From: Rothia sp. SD9660Na
GTDB taxonomy: Bacteria; Actinomycetota; Actinomycetes; Actinomycetales; Micrococcaceae
Direction: 5' to 3'
DNA: 64,000 bases
Assembly (NCBI RefSeq): GCF_030064065.1
Contig: NZ_CP125946.1
Span: forward strand, 62,001-126,000
How positions within the stretch are numbered: position 1 is the stretch's first letter; every line of letters starts with the position of its first letter. This document shows, in pieces, positions 25,601 to 33,243 of the stretch. The notes below the pieces were generated by a model. That model saw nothing but the letters and a program-made list of their open reading frames with translations, did no database searches and was not told where the DNA came from. A program made the position numbers and the translations under genes.

Positions 25601-25659
25601 TGTAACGCTAAATGCCATGTGCGCGGTAACGATTCGCGCACATGGCATTTAGCGTTACA
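25601..25659. repeat. Perfect 25-bp inverted repeat (hairpin)
   Basis: The arm at 25601-25625 (starting TGTAACGCTAAATGCC) is exactly repeated in inverse at 25635-25659 around a nine-base loop GTAACGATT. It lies 16 bases after the acetyltransferase stop and has no T-tract. It may be a terminator or a protein-binding/cruciform element. The outer bases GTAA...TTAC resemble those of the 57-nt element just downstream. Confidence 0.8.
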
Positions 25660-25718
25660 CTCAGCCGAGGTGGGGCGGTGCGCGGACGCCGGTGGTAGGG
25701 TGAAAGAGTCAGGCCGGG

Positions 25719-25874
25719 TTGACCCCACTGATTCGCGCTGGGCGGGCCGCTGGCAAGGAGATTATTACCGGTGGCGAGGTCATCGCCCTGCAGGCTGCCG
25801 AACAGTTCAAGCTCTACACCGGGGTTGAGGTCAGCGATGCCGACGTGGCCGAGGCAGAAGCCCAAGCCAGCTAG
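25719..25874 (+). pseudogene. Shikimate dehydrogenase C-terminal fragment
   Basis: A 51-codon frame reads LTPLIRAGRAAGKEIITGGE and then VIALQAAEQFKLYTGVEVSD, ending at TAG. This matches the C-terminus of actinobacterial shikimate 5-dehydrogenase (PTPL...G...G..ML..QA..QF.L.TG pattern). The frame is closed by a TGA at 25701, and nothing of the NADP-binding or catalytic lysine region is present. It is a 3' relic of an aroE-like gene whose body has been deleted. Confidence 0.7.
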
Positions 25875-25884
25875 GTTCTTGAAA

Positions 25885-25941
25885 GTAATCGAAACCTTCA
25901 TCTGCGCGTTCTTTGCACATGCAGATGAAGGTTTCGCTTAC
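25885..25941. repeat. 57-nt hairpin element, copy A
   Basis: It begins GTAATCGAAACC and ends GGTTTCGCTTAC, with a perfect 16-bp core stem (25890-25905 with 25921-25936) and loop GCGTTCTTTGCACAT. The same length, ends and loop start recur, in reverse orientation, at 63385-63441, with compensating stem changes. It sits between the aroE relic and the MATE gene. Confidence 0.75.
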
Positions 25942-25968
25942 CCATACGGACGCCGGTAGGGTGGTTCT

Positions 25969-27429
25969 ATGCCCTCCACACCGTCTTCTTCGCCCCGGCA
26001 GCCTTCGCTCAACCGCCAGATTCTTGCCCTGGCGGTGCCCGCTTTTGGTGCCCTCATCGCTGAGCCCCTGCTGGTGCTGGCTGACTCTGCCATCGTGGGC
26101 CATCTGGGCAGTGCCCCGCTGGCTGGCCTGACGTTGGGTTCCACCGTGGTGCAAACCTTGGTGGGTTTCATGGTTTTCTTGGCCTACTCGACTACTCCCG
26201 CAGTAGCCCGGGCCGTGGGTGCCGGGGATACTCCCAGTGCTTTTGCTGCCGCCCGCAACGGCCTGTGGGTGGCTGCTGGTCTGGGCCTTTTCTTCGGGGT
26301 ACTGCTGGCGCTGACCGCCGCCCCCCTGCTGCGTGGGCTGGGTGCGGGCGGGGACGTCCTTGCCCACGCCACCGCCTACCTGCTGCCCTCCCTGGCGGGC
26401 CTGCCTGGCATGCTTCTGGTGCTGGCGGCGACCGGTGCCCTGCGCGGTTTCCAGGACGCCAAAACTCCCCTCTACGTTGCTACCGTCGGCGCTGCCCTCA
26501 ACGTGCCGCTGAGCTGGGCCCTGGTTTACCCGGCAGGGTGGGGTGTGGCAGGCTCTGCAGTAGCGACGGCTGCGGTGCAGTGGGGCATGGCCCTGGCGCT
26601 GACCTACGCGGTAGTAGCGCGGACGCGGGCACCCGGCTCTACTGCCCGCCCCTCCGGCTTATCAGTGCGGACGCGGCTGCCCGGCTGGCTACCCGACCGC
26701 GCCGGACTAGCCGCTGTCTTCCGGGTGGGGGCCTGGCTGATGGTACGGGCGGCCTGCTTGCGGATTGCCCTGCTGGCTACGGTCTTTGTGGTGACCAGCC
26801 AGGGGGAGAAAAACCTGGCCGCCTACCAGCTGACCATGGCCTTCTTTAACCTGCTGGCCTTCGCCCTAGACGCCCTGGCCATTGCCGCCCAGGCCCTGCT
26901 GGGCAAGGAGATGGGCGCACAGGATCTTTCAACCCGGCAGGGGCAGAGCGCGGTAGTTCAGCTCAAGAACCGCCTGGTGCGGTGGAGCCTGGCCTTTGGC
27001 CTGGTCACGGCCCTGGTTTGCCCGGCGGTCGGGTTTGGTCTGGCCTGGGTGTTTACCCCCGACCCCGAGGTGCAGCGCCTCTTTGCCCTGTCGCTGCTGG
27101 TTCTGGCGGTGGGGCAGCCCCTGGCTGCCTACGTCTTCATTCTGGACGGCGTGCTCATCGGTGCCCAGGACGTACGCTATCTGGGTCTGGCGGGGCTCTT
27201 CACCCTGGTGGCCTACCTGCCGGTGCTGGCCGGGTTGTATGTCTGGTTCGGTGCCGGTGCGGACGCTTCCGCCCCGCTTGCCGGGGGCACCTCCTGGGGC
27301 TGGGGTGGGCTGGTCGATGGCCCCACTCTGGCCTACCTGCTGCTCTGGTGCTCCTATGCCCTGTGGTACATGGGTGCCCGCGCCCTCACCCTGGGTCTGC
27401 GCGCCCGCAGCGGGGTTTGGGTGGCTTAG
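25969..27429 (+). CDS. MATE-family efflux transporter (DinF-like)
   Basis: A 486-residue multidrug and toxic compound extrusion protein of the DinF branch, with 12 hydrophobic helices in two halves. The family opening is LNRQILALAVPAFGALIAEP, then LLVLADSAIVGHLGSAPLAG. The second half starts at RVGAWLMVRAACLRIALLA. A long proline/glycine loop separates the last helices. It exports drugs or metabolites in exchange for Na+ or H+. TAGGGT lies eight bases before the ATG, consistent with leaderless transcription. The downstream DNA drops abruptly in GC content. Confidence 0.88.
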   Translation: MPSTPSSSPRQPSLNRQILALAVPAFGALIAEPLLVLADSAIVGHLGSAPLAGLTLGSTVVQTLVGFMVFLAYSTTPAVARAVGAGDTPSAFAAARNGLWVAAGLGLFFGVLLALTAAPLLRGLGAGGDVLAHATAYLLPSLAGLPGMLLVLAATGALRGFQDAKTPLYVATVGAALNVPLSWALVYPAGWGVAGSAVATAAVQWGMALALTYAVVARTRAPGSTARPSGLSVRTRLPGWLPDRAGLAAVFRVGAWLMVRAACLRIALLATVFVVTSQGEKNLAAYQLTMAFFNLLAFALDALAIAAQALLGKEMGAQDLSTRQGQSAVVQLKNRLVRWSLAFGLVTALVCPAVGFGLAWVFTPDPEVQRLFALSLLVLAVGQPLAAYVFILDGVLIGAQDVRYLGLAGLFTLVAYLPVLAGLYVWFGAGADASAPLAGGTSWGWGGLVDGPTLAYLLLWCSYALWYMGARALTLGLRARSGVWVA

Positions 27430-27490
27430 GGAGGCTTGAGTTATAAGAAGATGACCGATAAATCCCCAGATTGGTTATAATATCAGCTCT

Positions 27491-27622
27491 ATGGAACTAA
27501 AGAATTTGGAATGGTCGTATAAAAACTCTAATAAGTCAAAATTTCAACAAATAACCTATGGTGAAGTGACTATTAATGGAAAGACCACAAGAACTGTTGT
27601 GCAGGTGGTGAAAAAAAGATGA
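27491..27622 (+). CDS. 43-residue ORF, possible polymorphic-toxin C-terminal remnant
   Basis: A 43-codon AT-rich frame (MELKNLEWSYKNSNKSKFQQ, then ITYGEVTINGKTTRTVVQVV) ends in KKR and overlaps the next ATG by ATGA. The overlap, basic beta-rich sequence and low GC next to an immunity-like gene suggest the last part of a toxin whose front was lost. No family was recognised and no clear ribosome site is seen, so it could also be a non-expressed relic. Confidence 0.4.
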   Translation: MELKNLEWSYKNSNKSKFQQITYGEVTINGKTTRTVVQVVKKR

Positions 27623-28182
27623 AAACTGCGGCTACTGATATTTCAGATTTTATCTACATAGTTTTGCACATCCCTTTTGGGGACGTATCAGTTGCGGCTG
27701 TATATTCCAGCTACCAGAAGGCAGGGAAATACTGTCAGGTCTATCGTGAGACAGAAAAATCTGTAGCCCCCTGGATTATCTGCGTACCTAAAAGAACCAG
27801 GCTCTATAATCTTTACCCCCAGACCATGGGGCAGATGGGAGCAATACGGGAAAAAATATCGGCAAACCCTTACTCTCAGGAAGGGATAGATTCTGATGTC
27901 TCTCCCGGAGAAATTGTCGATGATGGTTACATTCTCTTAGTGGAAGGTAGCTCCAATGCCCCTCACATCTTGGGTGTTTCCCCCATCGCAAGTTGGGGGG
28001 AGGCTGACCTTTATGCGGATGAATACCTTGCTGTCCACCCTAAACAGGTTATTGAATTTTGGAATTACACTATAGATACTATCTATTTTCCTTTAGTGGA
28101 ATATGATTATGAGGGACAAGTTTTCATCAATAAAATAGATGGAAATATTTGGGAAGGCCAAGACGTAGAAATTTATCGCTAA
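27619..28182 (+). CDS. AT-rich hypothetical protein, immunity-like
   Basis: A 187-residue acidic protein with no signal or membrane segments and no recognised family. It starts in a four-base overlap with the upstream 43-codon frame, so translation would be coupled. Its base composition is much lower in GC than the flanking MATE and helical-repeat genes, a sign of recent transfer. Size, acidity, aromatic content (for example DEYLAVHPKQVIEFWNYTID) and position are those expected of an immunity protein. That role is inferred only from context. Confidence 0.55.
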   Translation: MKTAATDISDFIYIVLHIPFGDVSVAAVYSSYQKAGKYCQVYRETEKSVAPWIICVPKRTRLYNLYPQTMGQMGAIREKISANPYSQEGIDSDVSPGEIVDDGYILLVEGSSNAPHILGVSPIASWGEADLYADEYLAVHPKQVIEFWNYTIDTIYFPLVEYDYEGQVFINKIDGNIWEGQDVEIYR

Positions 28183-28325
28183 AATAAAATTTAGGATCAG
28201 AAAAAGGCTTGCTCATAAGGGGTGCCCAGTACATATCGGATAGTGCAAATAACCTGATGGTTAAGAGATATAGTAGAACCCTGCTAGTAGTTCTTCAGTC
28301 AGGTTATGTCGGTGGTAGATCAGTG

Positions 28326-30179
28326 TTAGGGCTCTACGAGCTCAGCCAGCAGGGCTTCGACGCGGTGCTCCTGGCCGGTAGCGCGCAGCAGCTCAATACA
28401 GGCGTCCAGGGCAGCAGCACGGGACTTCTTCAGCCTCAAAGGCTCAAAAAACTCCGCCGCCAACTCATAGCGGCCAATCGCCAACTCACTCTGCCCAGTG
28501 GCAGCCGCAGCTTCAGCGGCAACCACCAGTAGACGGGCTGCCTGCTCCAGGCACTCGTTCTTACGGTAGGTCTCAACCAACTCATCCACGAGCTGCTGGC
28601 CCGCAGATTCACCGGTTGCCAGCGAAAGACGGGCAGCGAGATCCTGAGCCTGCATCACAGTCAGCAGGTCTGGGTGGGCCACCTGCTGGGCCAGCTCCTG
28701 TAGCTCACCCACCGGAGTACGAAGGGCTTCAAGCTCATTGACACGTTCGGCCACCGGTGCCCACACACGCACTACCTCGGCCAGCAGGGCAGGGCTGGCG
28801 CCGCCGTCCGCCAGCAGGGGCCAGGCCGTCTCAAAGAACCCGTGGGCCTCAAGCGCCTGCACCCCCGTAACAGGCCCACCGGCCAGCACCAAGAAAGCAG
28901 CCTCGGCGTAGGCCAGACCCGCCTCAAGGGAAGCCCCTGCGGCCTCATGCTCGCGGGCCACCGCCAGGTAGGACTCCACCGGAGTAAAGGACAGGGGGGT
29001 AGCCCCGGTCGCGCCCGCACCACCGGTTTGGGCGCCCTCGGCGGCGTCCGCCCCGGCCGAACCAGCTGAACTAGCCGAACCAGCCCCGTCCGCCCCGGTA
29101 GGCAGCACGATGGGCACCAGAGCATCCAGTTGGGTGGCGGCTTCCAGGGACTCTGAGAACCGGGTGTTGCCCGCCCGGCGGTCAAAGGCCTGTGCCAGTG
29201 GCCGGGATTCGGCCAGCGCCCAGTCGTAAAGCTCCCGCAGGGTCGCCCGCGATGTCTGACCGTCAGGTCGCAGGCCGGTGGGCATATCCCCGTGGTCCTC
29301 TAAAGCCCAGGCCAGGCCAGCGACGATATAGCGCAAGAAGTTGCGGTTATCGCCGGGGTCCCCCGCCAGGTCAAGGGCACGTTTTCCGTGGTCGGCGAGC
29401 AGGTCAAAGGCAGCCTGAAGGTTCTGGCCGCGGGCCAGCACCTCAAGCTCAACCCCCAGGTCGTCCGGGTCGTACTGGTCGCGGTTAGCCGCAGCCCGCA
29501 GCAGGTGCCGGCCGGCAGCTTCGCCGTCCTCCAGGTGCAGGTAGGCAAGGGCCAGCTGCCGGTGGGAGGCCGCAGGCTCCCGGTTACACAAGTCCTCGGT
29601 GGGGGCACCCATGCGGATAGCCGCCTCAAAATCCCCGTCGGTCACGTGGTCGCGCAGAATCCCGCCGTGCCTGCAGGAGCCGCAGTCCATCTCGTCCTCA
29701 CCGTGCGCAAGCCATCGGGCGCGCCAAATCTCTGCGGCCTCGTCCTCGCCGATATGGGCAGCCCACATGTACTCGGCCCGGTCAGGGGCCATCTCGCCCA
29801 TACCCGCCAGACGGTAGCGGCGGCGCATCTCATCGAGCAGCTCGCGCGCCTGCGCTTTAGAGATCTGCGGGTAGGCGGTCATGTCGCCAATAATCCACTT
29901 GAACTGCCAGAAGAGGGTGCGGGCGGTGAACTCGTCAAAGTGCTCGGGGTGGGCGTCGTAGAGACGCAACAGCTTAGAGAACACCGCAAAGGACGCCGGG
30001 GTCGGCTGCCCAAAAACATAGGCCTCCACCAGGTTGAGGTAGGCCTCGGGCAGCATGGATTCGGGGCCCTCCCGTTCAAGGGTGCGGGTGATGTACTCCA
30101 TGGCGGCGGTGCGGGCGCTACCGTAGGGCAGGTCGCGGGTCGCGGCAATTTTCTGGGCGGCTTCGTGGGTGGACCACAC
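28326..30179 (-). CDS. Large helical-repeat (TPR-like) protein of the HSP90-like operon
   Basis: A 617-residue predominantly alpha-helical protein with degenerate tetratricopeptide-like repeats: helix pairs such as YLNLVEAYVFGQPTPASFAV, SHRQLALAYLHLEDGEAAGR and SELAIGRYELAAEFFEPLRL. A CGSC motif (DCGSCRHGG) near residue 165 is conserved-looking and could bind metal. Residues ~365-400 are an Ala/Gly-rich linker. There is no signal peptide. It is the third gene after the YbjN-domain and HSP90-like genes, with a 27-base gap, and probably acts with them as a scaffold or adaptor. Specific function unknown. Confidence 0.65.
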   Translation of the reverse strand: MWSTHEAAQKIAATRDLPYGSARTAAMEYITRTLEREGPESMLPEAYLNLVEAYVFGQPTPASFAVFSKLLRLYDAHPEHFDEFTARTLFWQFKWIIGDMTAYPQISKAQARELLDEMRRRYRLAGMGEMAPDRAEYMWAAHIGEDEAAEIWRARWLAHGEDEMDCGSCRHGGILRDHVTDGDFEAAIRMGAPTEDLCNREPAASHRQLALAYLHLEDGEAAGRHLLRAAANRDQYDPDDLGVELEVLARGQNLQAAFDLLADHGKRALDLAGDPGDNRNFLRYIVAGLAWALEDHGDMPTGLRPDGQTSRATLRELYDWALAESRPLAQAFDRRAGNTRFSESLEAATQLDALVPIVLPTGADGAGSASSAGSAGADAAEGAQTGGAGATGATPLSFTPVESYLAVAREHEAAGASLEAGLAYAEAAFLVLAGGPVTGVQALEAHGFFETAWPLLADGGASPALLAEVVRVWAPVAERVNELEALRTPVGELQELAQQVAHPDLLTVMQAQDLAARLSLATGESAGQQLVDELVETYRKNECLEQAARLLVVAAEAAAATGQSELAIGRYELAAEFFEPLRLKKSRAAALDACIELLRATGQEHRVEALLAELVEP

Positions 30180-30206
30180 AGTTTTCTCCCTTGTTGGTAG
30201 CTATCT

Positions 30207-32039
30207 TTAGGGCTGGCGCAGGGCCGCTTCGAGCAGCTGGGCCAGGCTGTCGCTGAGCAGGTTGGTTTCAGATCCGCGCAGACCCTCACCGGCGAGCATG
30301 AGGGCAGAGAGGTAGAGGGTCGTCAGACCCGGCTCAAAGGACGCGTGCTCCGGCTGATGCAGCAGACGGCGGGTATTTTCGTTGGCGTCGTTGAGCACCA
30401 GGGTGCGGGTCGGCTCGGCTGCCGCCTCGGTGAAGGAACCGAGCAGTCCACCCCAGGCGCCACCGGCGTCCTCGGCCTCCTGGGCCAGGTCGCGGGCGCG
30501 CTCGGCCTCGGCATCCCGCAGCAGCACCGCGGGTACCTCGGCGGGGTCAAAGGTACGTAGCAGGACGCCGCAGTCCTGGGCCGCCAGTACGGCCCGGGCG
30601 CGCTCTAAGCCGCGCAGTACCTCGAACTCGCGTTCCATCTCAACGGCTGCCAGGGTCTGGGTGACGTCCTTGCTGGTCAGCTCGGTGACCTTCCAGCGGG
30701 GACGGTCAGCCAGTTTAGCCAGCAGGTCGGCGTCGTAGACGTAGCCGCCGTTGACCACCCACAGCCCCTGGGCCCGTGCCACCGGAGCCACCCGGCGGTA
30801 GGCCTCGGTAGTGGGGGTGTAGAGCACCTGCCCGGTCTCTTCAACGACCTGGGCGAGGGTAGCGATACCGCCGGTGGTTTCAAAGGGCAGGGAGCGCGCT
30901 ACCACATCGAGCATGTCGTCGCTTGCCAGGGCCACCGCGCGCAGGGCTAGGGAATGAGTTTCGACAAAGCGGTTACGCAGGGCGCTGGGCTCAGAGAGGG
31001 TAGCGGTAATCCAGGTCTTGAGTTGCTCACCGATTGCCTCGCGGGTGAGCAGAAGAATCTCGTCCTCGCGCAGCTGCTCGCGGGAGGCGGTTGGGGTCAG
31101 GGATTCCGAGTTCACCACTGCCCGCACGAAGAAAGCCCAATCGGGCAGCAGAGTGTCTTCGCGGGTGTTCACCAGCATGTTCTTCACATAGACGCGGTGA
31201 CGGCCTGAACCCGGTGACACAGCCTGCGGCAGCACATAGGCCACGCCGGTCGTGCCGGTGGCGGGCACGTCGAGCTCAAGAGCAGCCAGGGGAGTGAAGC
31301 CCAGGGTCTTCTCGGCGTAGTTCGTCAGGGCCAGGGCTCGTTCGTGCTGGTTGGGCTGGTGCTCACCCTCCCCCTCCGCCCAGGGCAGGGCAGGTAGGGA
31401 AATGCGACGCCAGATGCGCTGGCCAGCAGCCGTCACCCGAACCGCCACCTCAATCGGCAGCATATCGGCATAGTCGCTCGCCAGCGTCACCACCGTCTCC
31501 TCGGCAACCCAGTGGGCAGCGTCTGCCCGCGCCTTCAGGCGAATCGTCGTGCCGACCTCGGGAACCTGCCCGGCGGCGTCCTCACCGCCAGCTAGCTGAA
31601 GCACCTCAAAGGTGCCGTCCGCATGGCCCAGCCAACGCACCGGGTCAGCCCCCGGCAGCACACTCTGCGAAGTGACCTCAACAGTATCGGCAATCAAAAA
31701 ACAGGCCAGCAGGCCAATACCGAACTGGCCCAAAAACTCGGCCCGGCCCTCGTTGAAGACCTCATCGCGCTTAGAGGTGCGGCCAATCGTCGCCAGAAAC
31801 TCCTCAGCCTGCTCGGCAGTCAGACCCACACCGGTGTCGGTGATGGTGATGCCGGTGCCGTTCTCCCAGGGCTCCAGGAGCACCTGGGCGGGGGCGTCGG
31901 CGTCCTGCTCCCGGCGGGCAGTAATAGCGTCAACCCCGTTCTGAATCGCCTCGCGCAGGTAAACCTGCGGGCCCGAATACAGGTTCTTCGACAGCAGCTC
32001 AACCAGGCCGCCCAAATCAACTTTAAAGCGCTGTGACAA
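30207..32039 (-). CDS. HSP90-family ATPase (atypical HtpG relative)
   Basis: A 610-residue protein with a GHKL ATPase domain of the HSP90 type: YLREAIQNGVDAITARR (catalytic Glu and Asn), ITDTGVGLTAEQAEEFLATI (DxGxG), and EFLGQFGIGLLACFLIADTV. The middle domain includes VYVKNMLVNTREDTLLPDWA and a NSESLTPTASREQL arginine segment, as in HtpG. The C-terminal part differs from classical HtpG and ends in a short dimer-like helix. It starts two bases after the YbjN gene's stop and is followed by the helical-repeat gene. The operon is recurrent in actinobacteria; a chaperone role on specific clients is inferred. Confidence 0.85.
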   Translation of the reverse strand: MSQRFKVDLGGLVELLSKNLYSGPQVYLREAIQNGVDAITARREQDADAPAQVLLEPWENGTGITITDTGVGLTAEQAEEFLATIGRTSKRDEVFNEGRAEFLGQFGIGLLACFLIADTVEVTSQSVLPGADPVRWLGHADGTFEVLQLAGGEDAAGQVPEVGTTIRLKARADAAHWVAEETVVTLASDYADMLPIEVAVRVTAAGQRIWRRISLPALPWAEGEGEHQPNQHERALALTNYAEKTLGFTPLAALELDVPATGTTGVAYVLPQAVSPGSGRHRVYVKNMLVNTREDTLLPDWAFFVRAVVNSESLTPTASREQLREDEILLLTREAIGEQLKTWITATLSEPSALRNRFVETHSLALRAVALASDDMLDVVARSLPFETTGGIATLAQVVEETGQVLYTPTTEAYRRVAPVARAQGLWVVNGGYVYDADLLAKLADRPRWKVTELTSKDVTQTLAAVEMEREFEVLRGLERARAVLAAQDCGVLLRTFDPAEVPAVLLRDAEAERARDLAQEAEDAGGAWGGLLGSFTEAAAEPTRTLVLNDANENTRRLLHQPEHASFEPGLTTLYLSALMLAGEGLRGSETNLLSDSLAQLLEAALRQP

Positions 32040-32041
32040 GG

Positions 32042-32509
32042 CTATTCCTCCCCGCCGAAGGTGGAGGCCACGGTCTCGAAGTACTCCAGCGAAGTCTGCA
32101 GGGCAGCGCGCAGGTGCTCATCAATCTGGGCGTCCGTCACCCCGCCCGCGTAAACCATGCTCAGCTCAACCGGCAGCACCACAAACCCCTGCCCCTCCTC
32201 TTCAACCCGGTAGGGGAAGACCTTGGGGAAGAGGTTCTGCTGGTTCCAGGCGTTGGTGAACTCGTTGAGGGCGGGCAGCGCCTCGAGGGGGAAGGTGCCC
32301 CGGTAGCTGCCGCGCACGCTCAGCAGGTCGCGGCTGGCGTTACTGGAGAGGGTGTAGTAGAAGTAGCCCCGCTCAAAATGGAACACAGCGGCCCCGTCAT
32401 CGCCCAGCTCGTAGTCAACCTCAAGGCGGTCAAGAGCCTGCAACATACGCTCATCGGTGAGCGGCTTGAGCAGCTGCGCGGCAGACTGGACGGACTCAAA
32501 GTACCCCAT
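32042..32509 (-). CDS. YbjN-domain protein
   Basis: A 155-residue YbjN-domain protein (a fold related to type III secretion chaperones). The pattern LEVDYELGDDGAAVFHFERG YFYY, followed by a region around ALPALNEFTNAWNQQNLFPK and PVELSMVYAGGVTDAQIDEH, is characteristic. It is the first gene of the three-gene operon with the HSP90-like ATPase. YbjN-like proteins act as small chaperones or stress modulators in several bacteria; here a co-chaperone role is plausible but unproven. Confidence 0.8.
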   Translation of the reverse strand: MGYFESVQSAAQLLKPLTDERMLQALDRLEVDYELGDDGAAVFHFERGYFYYTLSSNASRDLLSVRGSYRGTFPLEALPALNEFTNAWNQQNLFPKVFPYRVEEEGQGFVVLPVELSMVYAGGVTDAQIDEHLRAALQTSLEYFETVASTFGGEE

Positions 32510-32661
32510 GGTTCCTCTTTCAACGGTGGAAGATAGTGGTGCGGTTCCTTCTATCCTATAGGTTCGGGCGAAGGTGGGGTTGGGGCGGAGGGCGGATGCG
32601 GACGCTGAGATCTGTCGAGACCGCCCTACAGGTTGGTGATAGTATTTGCTATCTTAAAACT

Positions 32662-33135
32662 ATGGATACCGTGCAGTTAGCCGAGGCGGCTCACACCGCT
32701 CAGCAAAAGATAGAAGAAGGACGCCAGCATCTCGTGAATGCTGTGCGTTCGGCTTATCGGGCGGGCATGTCACAGCGGGCTATCGCTCAAGTCGTTGGGC
32801 GAAGCCAACCAGAGGTCTCCCGTATCATTCATTTTCATGGAACCTCACCTCACGGCCGCGTTCTCAGGGAGCGCCGGGCAGAGCTCATAGACTATTTTGA
32901 AGAACACAGGGTAGATAACGTGAGGGTCTTTGGGTCTGTAGCAACTGGTCAAGATAAACCCACCTCAGATATCGACTTGCTTGTCACAGCGCACAGGCCT
33001 CTCGGCCTACTTGCACAGAGCCGTTTGCAGGCTGAAGCTACACAGATTCTGGGCGCCCCTGTTGACATTGTTTTTGACCATGCGATACGCCCCGATGTGC
33101 GTGACCGAATTGTGAATGAAGCGGTGCTCTTATGA
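32662..33135 (+). CDS. HTH-nucleotidyltransferase (MntA-like antitoxin)
   Basis: A 157-residue fusion of an N-terminal helix-turn-helix (AYRAGMSQRAIAQVVGRSQP, then EVSRIIHFHG) and a minimal nucleotidyltransferase domain with the active-site signature FGSVATGQDKPTSDIDLLVT and a later catalytic Asp in APVDIVFDHAI. MntA-type antitoxins AMPylate their HepT toxin partner encoded by the overlapping downstream gene. Here the downstream gene is only nine codons long. The ATG at 32662 gives the family length; the frame from 32536 is too long. Probably an orphan antitoxin/regulator. Confidence 0.78.
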   Translation: MDTVQLAEAAHTAQQKIEEGRQHLVNAVRSAYRAGMSQRAIAQVVGRSQPEVSRIIHFHGTSPHGRVLRERRAELIDYFEEHRVDNVRVFGSVATGQDKPTSDIDLLVTAHRPLGLLAQSRLQAEATQILGAPVDIVFDHAIRPDVRDRIVNEAVLL

Positions 33136-33161
33136 GTAGAACGATTGAACAGAGCCTTTAA
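33132..33161 (+). pseudogene. Nine-residue stub of a HepT-like toxin gene
   Basis: The frame MSRTIEQSL begins in an ATGA overlap with the nucleotidyltransferase stop and ends at TAA. HepT/DUF86 toxins normally start here and run to ~110-140 residues. A strong hairpin begins five bases after the stub, so the rest of the toxin appears to have been cut out up to the terminator. Evidence is positional. Confidence 0.4.
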
Positions 33162-33165
33162 CCCT

Positions 33166-33225
33166 CTACGCCCCTTCGCTCCTACCTCCGGGGTGATACA
33201 CCGGGGCAGGAACAAAGGGGCGTAG
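33166..33225. terminator. Bidirectional terminator hairpin
   Basis: CTACGCCCCTT pairs exactly with AAGGGGCGTAG at 33215-33225, with an inner CCGG...CCGG stem. It separates the convergent nucleotidyltransferase and YhgE genes. Confidence 0.7.
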
Positions 33226-33243
33226 GTTAGGGGCCTTGATTCT

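Noticed and set aside
28200..28532. 107-codon plus-strand frame beginning at 28209
   Set aside because: Most of it lies antisense to the end of the helical-repeat gene; its first part covers the AT-rich spacer and shows no family similarity.
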